From Pelagophyceae sp. CCMP2097 (lineage: Eukaryota > Sar > Pelagophyceae), in assembly GCA_026770575.1 (NCBI GenBank), contig MU657258.1, positions 152,547-168,300 on the forward strand: DNA of 15,754 nucleotides, in the 5' to 3' direction. Of the stretch, positions 8,053 to 14,908 are shown piece by piece (position 1 is the stretch's first letter; the number at the start of each line of letters is the position of its first letter). Below the pieces are notes generated by a model. That model searched no databases, was not told the origin of the DNA, and was given only the letters and a program-made list of their open reading frames with translations. The position numbers and the translations under genes were made by a program.

Positions 8053-8077
8053 GCAAAGTGGCTGGGCCCCCCAGTAG
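8053..8077 (+). repeat. GGCAAAGTGG terminus, copy 3
   Basis: It begins GGCAAAGTGGCTGGGCCCCC, the same orientation as 6659 and inverted relative to 7452-7476. Confidence 0.75.
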
Positions 8078-8132
8078 AGTAAGTCGGGGCAAGCGTCGAA
8101 CACAGGCCGAAAAAGGAGACAAAGCTCCGGAT

Positions 8133-8214
8133 ATTACAAGAGCGCGCCGGAGGCACACGGAGGACCCGACTTGGAGCGAAGGATACAGACAAATCCCATT
8201 GCAATGCCCACATA
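8133..8214 (-). repeat. 82-bp inverted repeat, left arm
   Basis: Its reverse complement matches 9477-9558 with 4 differences in 82 bases, including GGGCATTGCAATGGGATTTG and GCCTCCGGCGCGCTCTTGTA. The two arms bracket a 1.26-kb block of nested repeats. Confidence 0.95.
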
Positions 8215-8400
8215 AATAATTAAAATTATTTAACTAATCACTGAACCTTCAAATCCTCCTTATCTTTATTCTTTATTTTGTCATATTTCTTATTGAGCTA
8301 TTTCTTTTTTTGTTGAGCGTGTTTATATACGGTATGCGTGTATATTGAGCGTGTTTATTGAGCGTTGCGGTATATATACCGGGCCCCACAATCACCTCCA
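8215..8400. other. AT-rich stretch with short repeats
   Basis: An AT-rich segment carries three TTGAGCG words and the 14-bp perfect palindrome CGGTATATATACCG near 8367-8380. No gene is seen. Confidence 0.55.
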
Positions 8401-8618
8401 TGGATAATGATCCGGTGAATCCCCTTTTGCCCCCAGCGGGCCATTGCGCCTTGACCGCACTCGCCTCGAGCCCGCACGGCGATCCCGCATACAAGCTTGG
8501 GGCCGCGCCCTTGCCGCGAGGGGTCACCCACGGCCATGCACATTTTATCCCGGGCCGGTGAGTAGAGCCTGCAATCTGCCTGTGTCAATTGTCGAGCGAT
8601 GAACGCCCTCCAACTCTG

Positions 8619-8838
8619 CCCCAGTGGCCAAAGTGCCGCACCTCGAGAGCGGTATCCGCGCTCAACATAGGTACGAATGGATACCGGCCCCGAGGTCACG
8701 CATTCGGCGCCTCCCGGCGCCGACAATACGCAAAAAGTGGTCGACGCGCTTAGAAAGCACCCAGGTGTGCCCCAGTGGCCAAAGTGCCGCACCTCGGCAG
8801 CGGTATCCACGCTCAACATAGGTACAAATGGATACCGC
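8619..8838 (+). repeat. 150-bp-spaced direct repeat (two copies of about 68 bp)
   Basis: The block starting GCCCCAGTGGCCAAAGTGCC at 8619 recurs at 8769. Both continue through a GCGGTATCC word, GCTCAACATAGGTAC and AATGGATACC. The second copy goes on to form the hairpin at 8777-8861; in the first only the inner part of the stem is preserved. Confidence 0.92.
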
Positions 8839-8861
8839 CTCCGATGTGCGGCACTTTGGCC
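8777..8861. repeat. 85-nt hairpin, 32-bp stem with 21-nt loop
   Basis: Arms 8777-8808 and 8830-8861 are reverse complements over 32 positions with three mismatches (positions 17, 22 and 23 of the stem). The outer 16 pairs (GGCCAAAGTGCCGCAC) are perfect. The loop is 21 nt. This is the geometry of a microRNA precursor, but a tiny foldback element is equally possible. Confidence 0.88.
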
Positions 8862-8942
8862 CTCCTGCCATCAGCGGAAATCATTGGCCATCCTCCCATA
8901 TTTCCGGATTTCCCCTTTTCCGACCTTGAAGACCCCGTTTTT

Positions 8943-9005
8943 GAGGACCCGAAGGGTCCTTGCCGTTTAATCAACGTCAGTTTACGGCAAGGGCCCTTCG
9001 GCTCC
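8943..9005. repeat. imperfect hairpin, about 22-bp stem
   Basis: Arms 8943-8966 and 8984-9005 pair through CCGAAGGGTCCTTGCCGT against ACGGCAAGGGCCCTTCGG, with a 17-nt loop. It lies in a small repeat-rich interval; no gene ends next to it, so it is not called a terminator. Confidence 0.75.
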
Positions 9006-9034
9006 TTTGATTGAAGGATTACCAGGGGCAATTT

Positions 9035-9078
9035 TGTCTGTCCGTCCGTCTGTCCGTCTGTCCGTCCGTCCGTCCGTC
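9035..9078 (+). repeat. (YGTC)11 tetranucleotide microsatellite
   Basis: Eleven uninterrupted TGTC/CGTC units make up 44 bp. It is immediately followed by the small palindrome CACGGGTAAATCCGTG. Confidence 0.97.
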
Positions 9079-9224
9079 CACGGGTAAATCCGTGAGGTTC
9101 CGCCTTTGGGAGGAAATTGGCAGCACCTCGGCCGATTCAGCGATTGGTGTTGATGTGATCGCTAAAATTGGGAATGGAGGTCGAGCAGGAGCCTCATTGG
9201 AATCATCATAGAAGAAGTTTTTGG

Positions 9225-9252
9225 TCACAGGTTCGAATCTGGTCGGCCGCAA
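9225..9252 (+). other. tRNA T-arm / RNA polymerase III B-box-like remnant
   Basis: The motif GGTCACAGGTTCGAATCTGG matches the B-box and T-loop pattern (GGTTCGAATC), and CGGCCGCA follows at the place of an acceptor 3' strand. The T-stem pairs 4 of 5 positions. No convincing D arm, anticodon arm or A box could be assembled upstream. At most this is a tRNA-derived SINE-like relic. Confidence 0.25.
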
Positions 9253-9286
9253 AATTCGGCGATTAGTTAAATATTTTTAATTATTT

Positions 9287-9477
9287 AGGAAGTCCTTTCC
9301 CCTATTGGATTCAGGATCCCCTATTGGATTCCAACCTTCTTCTGAACTTTTTCACACTTTTTTAGCTCTTGGATTGGTGCAAAAATGCTTTTTCTGAACA
9401 AATTGCATTTTCAAGCCCTCTCATTGGCCATTTCGAATCCAATAGGGAGCAGAATCCAATAGGGGACGGAACTTCCT
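9287..9477. mobile_element. 191-bp MITE with doubled TIR motif
   Basis: Each end carries an AGGAAGT tip and then two copies of CCCTATTGGATTC: at 9300 and 9319 on the left, and inverted at 9435-9447 and 9452-9464 on the right. The AT-rich interior of about 100 bp encodes nothing. No clear target duplication was found. Its right edge coincides with the start of the 82-bp arm at 9477. Confidence 0.82.
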
Positions 9478-9558
9478 ACGTGGGCATTGCAATGGGATTT
9501 GTCTGTATCCTTCGCTCGAGGTCGTGTCCTCCGTGTGCCTCCGGCGCGCTCTTGTAAT
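9477..9558 (+). repeat. 82-bp inverted repeat, right arm
   Basis: This is the partner of 8133-8214 (about 95% identity, inverted). Confidence 0.95.
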
Positions 9559-9699
9559 AGATTTAATAAACTCCCATATTGCCTTTATTGGCCTCTCCTA
9601 AATCCGGTCGTGAAAGAATCGTTTAGCGATCTAAAACGAGCGCGTCACACGAAAGCGCCACGAGTCACCGTCCACAGTGTCCGCGCCATTTAGCGTCTT

Positions 9700-11168
9700 A
9701 TGGTCTCCCGCGGTGCGCAGCGGGCCATTGTGGTGGTGGCGGTCCTGCTTGATTTGCTGGCAGTGTCTTTGGTGGTGCCGCTGCTGCCGCAACGATTCCG
9801 CGACCTGGGCGTTTCCCAAAAGTCCAACGGACTCATCTCAGCCACTTATTCGGCCGCCCAGATCGCCGGCGGCCTCGTTTTAGGCGCGTTGTCGGACCGG
9901 GGTTTGGGCAGGCGAGGCCTTTTGCTGTTGAACTTTGTCGGCGCCGCGACGGCCTACTCTATCGTGGGAATGCCGAAGGCCACTTTGGGCATGCTGATCG
10001 CCTCGCGCGTCCTCGTCGGGCTGTGCAAGCAGACGATGACGGCGTCGACGGCCATCCTTACCGAGCTCACCGAACCCGGGGCGGAAAGAGCTTTATGGAT
10101 CGGGCGAGTTTCCTCCGCGGCTCAGGTTTCGTGGATCGCAGGCCAGTCGCTCGGCGGCGCGCTGAACTCGCTCGGCGACGCCAGTCTGCCAGCGGCTGCC
10201 GCCGTATTTCTCTACGCCGCGGAGTGCGTTGCGATCTCGAGAGGTTGCCAAACCTGCCCTCCTCGGAAACCACCCAGAACGGGTTTCCGGAGTCGCCGTC
10301 TTGAGACCATCTCACTAGCTTCGTCCTCGTCCGCACCACGCTCCCCTCCGCACCGGCGCCTTTGGCGGTCGACGACGCTGCGAAGAAGAAGGGCGCAGGC
10401 CGGCTCCAAATGCTCTCTTCGTCGCAGCAAGTCCTGGGCTGCGTCGTGGCCCGCGTCGTGCTTGCCTTCGTGCAGCGTGCGACGGGCGACGGGCGGAGCC
10501 TCTACGAACTCGACAGGTGCATTTCCGACTCGCAAAGGCTGCAAAGCTGCACGTCTTTTGAAACAGGTGGGGCTTGAATCGCGCGGACGTGGCGTATTTT
10601 GCATCTTTCAAAAGCTTCGTCGGCGTCGCCGCGTCGTGGCAGCTCGCAGGGTGGCTCACGAGACACTGCCGAGTCTCGACGCTGCTGCGCGGCGCCGCGT
10701 TGGCCCTGACGCTGACGTCGCTCGTCGAGTCTCTTCCGGGGGCCGTCTGGCGAAAGGCTCTCCAATACGGCGACTGCGCCGGCGACTCGCTCGTCGCCAA
10801 GGCGTGCAGAGACCCCTCGCTCTTGGTCTACGGCGCGGTGCTGTTCCCAGTCAACGCGGCGGCCAATCAGGTCCTGACCATTACGCTCCGCAGCAGGCGC
10901 GTTGCCCTTTGCGCGCCAATTTTCGCGGACCAAATCCCATAGGTTCACAGAGGTGGTGCCGCGTGGGGACACGGCGGCGGCGCTGGCGGCGCTGGATGTT
11001 TTGATGAGCGCCGTCGGCGTCGCGGCGCCGCTTTTCGGCGGCTTTGCCTTCGATGGACTTCGACAGGCGCACCACATGCCTTTGGTCTCAGCGTGTATGC
11101 ACGCCGGGGCGCTGGTCGCGGTGGCGCTCTGCTTTCGGCCGGAAGGGCATCCGAAGAAAGCATGCTAG
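9700..11168 (+). CDS. major facilitator superfamily transporter, four exons
   Basis: A membrane transporter of the MFS fold with about 12 helices. Proposed exons are 9700-10223, 10319-10516, 10567-10896 and 10943-11168. Joined, they give 1,278 nt (425 residues) with no stop before TAG 11166-11168. ATG 9700 directly precedes TM1 (about residues 9-30). TM2 (44-64) is followed by the MFS signature loop GALSDRGLGRR (62-72), then TM3 to TM6. Exon 2 supplies the TM6 end and TM7 (VLGCVVARVVLAF), exon 3 TM8 to TM10, and exon 4 TM11 and TM12 (APLFGGFAFD, ACMHAGALVAVALCF). Length and motif fit a drug:H+ antiporter or MFSD9/MFSD10/TetA-like carrier; the substrate is unknown. Exon joining removes every frame break at GT/GC-AG borders, which argues for a living gene. 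The third intron has two equally framed choices. Confidence 0.85.
10224..10318 (+). other. intron 1 of the MFS gene
   Basis: This 95-nt stretch begins GTGCGT and ends CTCACTAG. Removing it (phase 2) joins LYAA to the hydrophobic FVLVRTTLP through a new Asp codon, completing a helix in frame. Confidence 0.75.
10517..10566 (+). other. intron 2 of the MFS gene
   Basis: This 50-nt stretch begins GTGCAT and ends AAACAG. It has phase 2 and restores an AGG codon, so that YELDR continues into WGLNRADVAYFASF without the stops found in either unspliced frame. Confidence 0.78.
10897..10942 (+). other. intron 3 of the MFS gene (GC-AG, 46 nt; GT-AG alternative 10901-10952)
   Basis: Removing 10897-10942 (GCGCGT ... 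CATAG) gives TLRSRFTEVVPRGDT. Removing 10901-10952 (GTTGCC ... CAGAG, 52 nt) gives TLRSRRVVPRGDT. Both keep the frame. The first keeps a TEVVP segment that resembles the usual start of this helix in MFS carriers; the second has canonical borders. Confidence 0.6.
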
Positions 11169-11185
11169 AGATAAATCTCTTTTTT
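11167..11185 (+). terminator. small hairpin plus T run at the end of the MFS gene
   Basis: AGAGAT and ATCTCT pair around an AA loop and are followed by further T residues, overlapping the stop codon. The shape resembles an intrinsic terminator. In a nuclear polymerase II gene it has no established meaning and may be chance. Confidence 0.25.
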
Positions 11186-11474
11186 GAACCTGGGTCAGCA
11201 AGGTGAATCGCCACGTTTGATGCCCCATGCCCGACAGACCGACCGAGTCGTAGCCAACGCGCATTCCAAAAGTCCCGGAGCCGGTCTGCGGACCCGCGGT
11301 CCGGACCGCGGAGCGTCAAATTTTATTGGGTATCGTAAACTAATTTGGGTCAATAATGCAAGCCCGTGCCCCGTAAATTGCAGGTTTATAACATGGAGAG
11401 TGACATCGGAGGTTTCCTTTTTATCCTTTGTTAAACACATTCTACTCGTCCAGAGCATGCATCGTTATAGATCA
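11186..11474. other. no gene seen; contains an 18-bp palindrome
   Basis: This is the intergenic stretch after the transporter. CCGCGGTCCGGACCGCGG at 11294-11311 is a perfect 18-bp palindrome. Nothing else is recognised. Confidence 0.55.
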
Positions 11475-11917
11475 GGCCGCAACGGCGCCGGTATCGCGCT
11501 GCCTAGAGACTTAGTGGTACAGATGGACGGGCTCGGCGAGGCCGTCACGCTGCTCCAAGATCTCCCGAAACGGCCCCGTGGACGTAGCTCACGACGCTCG
11601 AACCCGATCAAAGAATAAGTTGCGTTTCAAGCTGGAACGGCGCCGGCATTGCGCTGCCGAGAGACTTGATGGTATGGACCGACGGTCCAAGCGCTACCAG
11701 CACGTGGCTCCAATGGCTTCCTCGAAGACCCCCTAGACGAAGAGATAGACACCAAACTCGACCACAGATGGCTCCGTACGAATCAAGCCGAAACGGCGCC
11801 GGTATCGCGTTGCCTGGGACTATAATGGTATCGATTGACGAGCCTGGCGAGACCAACACATGGTTCCAAGAAGTCCCCGGAGAGCCCCCTGCACGACGCG
11901 CACGACGCTCGAAATAG
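11475..11917 (+). repeat. three-unit tandem repeat of about 155 bp, coding-like on the plus strand
   Basis: Units carry AACGGCGCC at 11481, 11636 and 11792 (spacings 155 and 156). Each translates to NGAGIALP, then RDLVV, RDLMV or GTIMV, then a Gly/Thr segment, LLQ/WLQ/WFQ and a Pro/Arg-rich tail. Within NGAGIALP all four differing codons are synonymous (GGT/GGC, ATC/ATT, CTG/TTG, CCT/CCG). Units 2 and 3 share one frame that ends with TAG at 11915-11917. Unit 1 is in another frame that stops at 11616-11618, so a shift or intron would be needed to join them. No family is recognised; it may be a small repeat protein or a minisatellite. Confidence 0.85.
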
Positions 11918-12740
11918 CAACTAGTACCCCCGAAACTTTCACAATAAATACCCGAACCGCACAAACCGAGGGTTTCCGTGTGGTTATGGGCTGCCCAAAA
12001 GAAGGTCCAACGCCAGGCCGCGGCTTTTTAGAGACTCGCTGAATTAAGTGACTTTCCCCCAGCGGCGCGTGACTTTCTAAGGGGCTCTGCCCTGTGGACT
12101 TGAATAACGGTCCCAGCGGACTTGTGCTGAGAAATCGTGGTGCTAATTTGGCACCTGCCCAGGGCGCGCGGTTGCGGGGGCGCTGGTAAGGATCGAGCGG
12201 TGCGATCGGCTTCGTGCGCCCAATTCATGGGGTTCCCCGCAAGTCTACCCTTACCGGACCATACCTGTGGCGTCCTCCAGCCCTGCTAGAGGGCCCATCG
12301 CCCGTATGTGCGTTCAGGTCATAGGTTGAAACATTTGGAAATCGAGATGGCCACGTGACGCACACTGCGCATGGAGGCTGTTCCAAGGCACCCGCCATGG
12401 CCCACGGACCGACCCGGCGCCTCAGGACCTACCCATAGCATCCTTGTCGGCCCAGAGCACTTAATATGTTTTGTTTCTAACTCGGAAATAGGCTGAATTC
12501 AAGTCCGCCGGACCCGTTGCGAAAGGCTACAGGGGCGGCACAAACGCGTCGCCCTGGTCTGCTGCTAGGGCTTTAAATATCACTTTTGAGCCCGCAAATC
12601 GTCTTCAATTGCATACGTAATTTCAGATGAAATTTCAAATTTAAAGGAAGCGCGTGATCATCCGAGAAGCGTGCGGTCCTGAGCTCGAATTCCGCCCTCG
12701 GCCGAGTGGAGATGCGTTTTTTTGCAAAGCATGCGTCGAG
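11918..12740. other. no gene seen
   Basis: About 820 bases with mixed composition, frequent stops and no domain, RNA gene or strong repeat. Two short AGTGACTTTC/CGTGACTTTC words lie near 12050-12080. Confidence 0.5.
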
Positions 12741-12745
12741 GGGTT

Positions 12746-12789
12746 AGGCTTACGCGGCGCGTGTCGTGGGCGAGCAGGGCGTGGGCGAG
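12746..12789 (+). repeat. dispersed 36-43-bp repeat, copy 3
   Basis: The same repeat as at 5787, with TCGTGGGCGAGCAGGGC in place of TCGTGGACGAGCAGGGC. Confidence 0.85.
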
Positions 12790-12806
12790 CATACGCCGGG
12801 GGGTGT

Positions 12807-12841
12807 GGGCTTACGCGACGCGTGTCGTGGACGAGCAGGGC
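12807..12841 (+). repeat. dispersed 36-43-bp repeat, copy 4
   Basis: The same repeat as at 5787 and 5904, with the CGCGACGCGT version of the core. Copies 3 and 4 are spaced 61 bp apart; copies 1 and 2 are spaced about 118 bp apart. Confidence 0.85.
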
Positions 12842-13024
12842 GCACACGCCGTGCAAAAAAAACAGGGAAAACAGTGTAGGGCGAGCAACTATTGAGCTGA
12901 ATTACACCAAAGCTCGAGTCACATGATACTCAAAATTTAAAGACCTTGTATTAAATGCAAGTGCAGCTTTTGTAAGCGGGTTTTGGTTTTTCAGAGCGCA
13001 GTGGCAGGCGATCGCGATATGCTG

Positions 13025-13217
13025 AGTTTGCGCCGACTGGGGCGTTGAAAAAAGAGCTCGCACCGCCCTATCTCGAACCGCAAACTGCGGGTTCACATGG
13101 AGGTCGCTGGATGTTTGAGTCGCTCAATCTCCCGAAGTTTGAACCCGCAGTTTGCGCCGACTGCGGTTCGAGATAGAGCGGCGCGAGCTCGTTCCAGCGC
13201 CGGAGTCGGCGCAAACT
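13025..13217. repeat. 193-bp inverted repeat (70- to 77-bp arms, 46-bp loop)
   Basis: Arm 13025-13094 and the reverse complement of 13141-13217 share AGTTTGCGCCGACT, GAGCTCGC, CCGC, CTATCTCGAACCGCA and AAACTGCGGGTTC. The right arm has an extra CAGTCGGCG-type insertion. GTTTGCGCCGACT also occurs within the right arm near its inner end. No coding potential; it looks like a foldback/MITE-type element. Confidence 0.88.
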
Positions 13218-13243
13218 GCAGCCTCCTGGATCAAATGGATCTA

Positions 13244-13251
13244 TGACGTCA
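13244..13251. promoter_or_regulatory. TGACGTCA palindrome (CRE-like)
   Basis: An exact match to the bZIP (ATF/CREB) site, but no gene starts nearby, so function is not supported. Confidence 0.12.
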
Positions 13252-13479
13252 TACCTTCTGGCGCACAGACCTCCGAAAAATGAGATTGTAGCTTTATATC
13301 TTGATAATCATTCGCAATCAACTATCTCAACATTTCGTGCATTTGCGTGGAGGCCTCTATTTTGGACCCGGATAGACACGGCGTGCATCGTCGAATCGAA
13401 AACGACACAGCCCAATCACATCAGATATTTCACCCGCCCCGTGCATCGACTAACTTTGACGACCAGATTGTGCACGGTA

Positions 13480-13826
13480 AAGTAAAGGTCAATTTAAGAA
13501 CCGGCTAAGCGAAGAAAAAAATCAGAGGCCCGGCGACGCCGTTGTTTGCGGTTTTGACGCTGCCAGGGGACGCGCCTGGGTCCCAGCCACCCACCCCCAA
13601 AACATGGCGTCCGCGGAGGACCTCTGAGAGAAGTTAAGCATAGGCAGAGTCCGGACCGACCATCGGTTCTTTAAAAAACACTTGGTCAGATTCAGAACCG
13701 GGCCCCTGGAGCCGTATAATATCCCAATAAGGGATTTAATGGATTTTAATTGGGTCTTATAAATGCCTTGTTGAGATATTGAACGTCGTTTGTCTATTTT
13801 GTCGGTTCTTAAATTGACCTTTACTC
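13480..13826. mobile_element. 347-bp MITE with perfect 23-bp TIRs and TA duplication
   Basis: 13481-13503 is the exact reverse complement of 13803-13825 (AGTAAAGGTCAATTTAAGAA, then CCG). One mismatched base on each side separates the repeats from flanking TA dinucleotides at 13478-13479 and 13827-13828. TA duplication with short TIRs is typical of Tc1/mariner-type MITEs. The interior encodes nothing. Perfect TIRs suggest a fairly recent insertion. The flanks belong to a copy of the 3488-4616 family. Confidence 0.88.
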
Positions 13827-13828
13827 TA

Positions 13829-14046
13829 GGGGCGTGCACTTCGAAAACCCTTGTGCAGGCCCATCAACGAGGGTCACAACCGCGCGTGGCCAACTCCGAG
13901 CCGATTCTGTCAACGCGAGGAGCGCGGGCGTGCTCAATGTGGACTGTTCCGGGACCCGCAAAAAGAAAGAAGAGAGAGAAGGGGAGAGTAAACCTGTAAA
14001 CACGCACCATATTTTGCCCGTTGAACGGACCAGTTGTGGCAGCCTA
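13829..14046 (-). mobile_element. truncated copy of the 3488-4616 element family, inverted
   Basis: Read in reverse from 14046 it starts TAGGCTGCCACAA and follows the left part of the 3488 element (to about 3712) with shared CGGAACAGTCCACATTG, CACGCCCGCGCTCCT, GGCCACGCGCGGTT and AGGGTTTTCGAAG. Homology stops at the MITE at 13826 and may resume weakly beyond it (to about 13448). The other terminus was not found. Confidence 0.85.
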
Positions 14047-14524
14047 AATTGTGGCCTGATACCACCCCTGGCGGCCATATCACAGAAACCTAACGCGCCA
14101 ACGTAGAAACTCTTTGGCGGGCATTTTTGCACGCGACATCGCGGGGCGAAACCGGACCTCCAGGTGCATCATTTAGCAAATTTTAACAGGTGATAACAAG
14201 GTCAAAAGAGACTGTGATTAAAAATCCGATTTCCCAAAAAAAAAAAATCGATCAAATGTCGCGAGGCGAATAAGTCCTTGGCGATCTGCGAGAGCCAACT
14301 TTTTTGAATCAAAGAAGCTGAAAGGGCAGATTTTGAAGCGTCCCCGTTACCAAGCCCCGAAAAGCGGAGGACCTTAACCCCGCCTCGCGCGTCGGTAGCC
14401 GAAATCGCCCATGAACCAGCCTCATCGCCGCTCTGTTTGATTTTGGCTTCCAGGGGTTTATGACGACCCCCGGAAAGGGGTCAAGACCCTATCACAAGCC
14501 CCCTAATTCTCGAGTTCACGGGAA
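14047..14524. other. no gene seen
   Basis: Intergenic sequence with an A11 run near 14238-14248 and a small GACCCC/GGGGTC hairpin near 14465-14482. No coding or RNA signal. Confidence 0.5.
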
Positions 14525-14641
14525 TTGGATATTTCCCAGGAGTTGAACAATCGAGAACGCTCGCCGAAAAATCACGCCCCGCGGCAGACTCCCCGCCCGC
14601 TCGCTCCCCCGCCCGCGCCATGTTTGACGGCGACGTGGTCA

Positions 14642-14908
14642 ATGGCCGAGGCCGAGGGCGGCGACGCCGGCGACGACCCGAAGGGTTGCGACTCGAAGGG
14701 CGAGACGGGGCTCATTCTGCCTCGCGTAGATGAAACGTTACTCGCCGAGTTCGTCGCCACGGGCATTCCGTCGGTTACTCGACGCAACCGCCTCACCAGC
14801 GGCTGTACGCGCCCACTGGGGCCCTCCGAACAAAAATCCGGGGCGTCCTTGGGTGAAGAAATCCCTCGCCAAAAAAAGTCGCCAATTCATTTCCTCAGTC
14901 CTTTATGA
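14642..14908 (+). CDS. possible N-terminal exon with a UBA-like helix
   Basis: From ATG 14642 the frame reads an acidic start (MAEAEGGDAGDD) and then PRVDETLLAEFVATGIPSVT. The VDExLLxEFVxxGIP pattern resembles the first helix and loop of a ubiquitin-associated (UBA) domain as in USP5-type deubiquitinases. The second and third UBA helices do not follow in any clear frame: after RRNRL the sequence becomes unlike the family and the frame stops at 14908. It could be a gene fragment, a first exon, or chance. Confidence 0.25.
   Translation: MAEAEGGDAGDDPKGCDSKGETGLILPRVDETLLAEFVATGIPSVTRRNRLTSGCTRPLGPSEQKSGASLGEEIPRQKKSPIHFLSPL

Noticed and set aside
8355..8819. Minus-strand frame of 154 codons
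   Set aside because: It runs across the duplicated hairpin repeat, so its internal similarity is DNA-level duplication without protein features.
9036..9252. Complete tRNA gene ending in GGTTCGAATC ... CGGCCGCA
   Set aside because: No matching acceptor 5' strand at the right distance and no anticodon arm could be folded.
9700..11004. Single uninterrupted 434-codon reading of the transporter frame
   Set aside because: After about residue 176 the frame turns arginine-rich and loses all membrane helices; splicing at GT/GC-AG borders restores a complete 12-helix protein.
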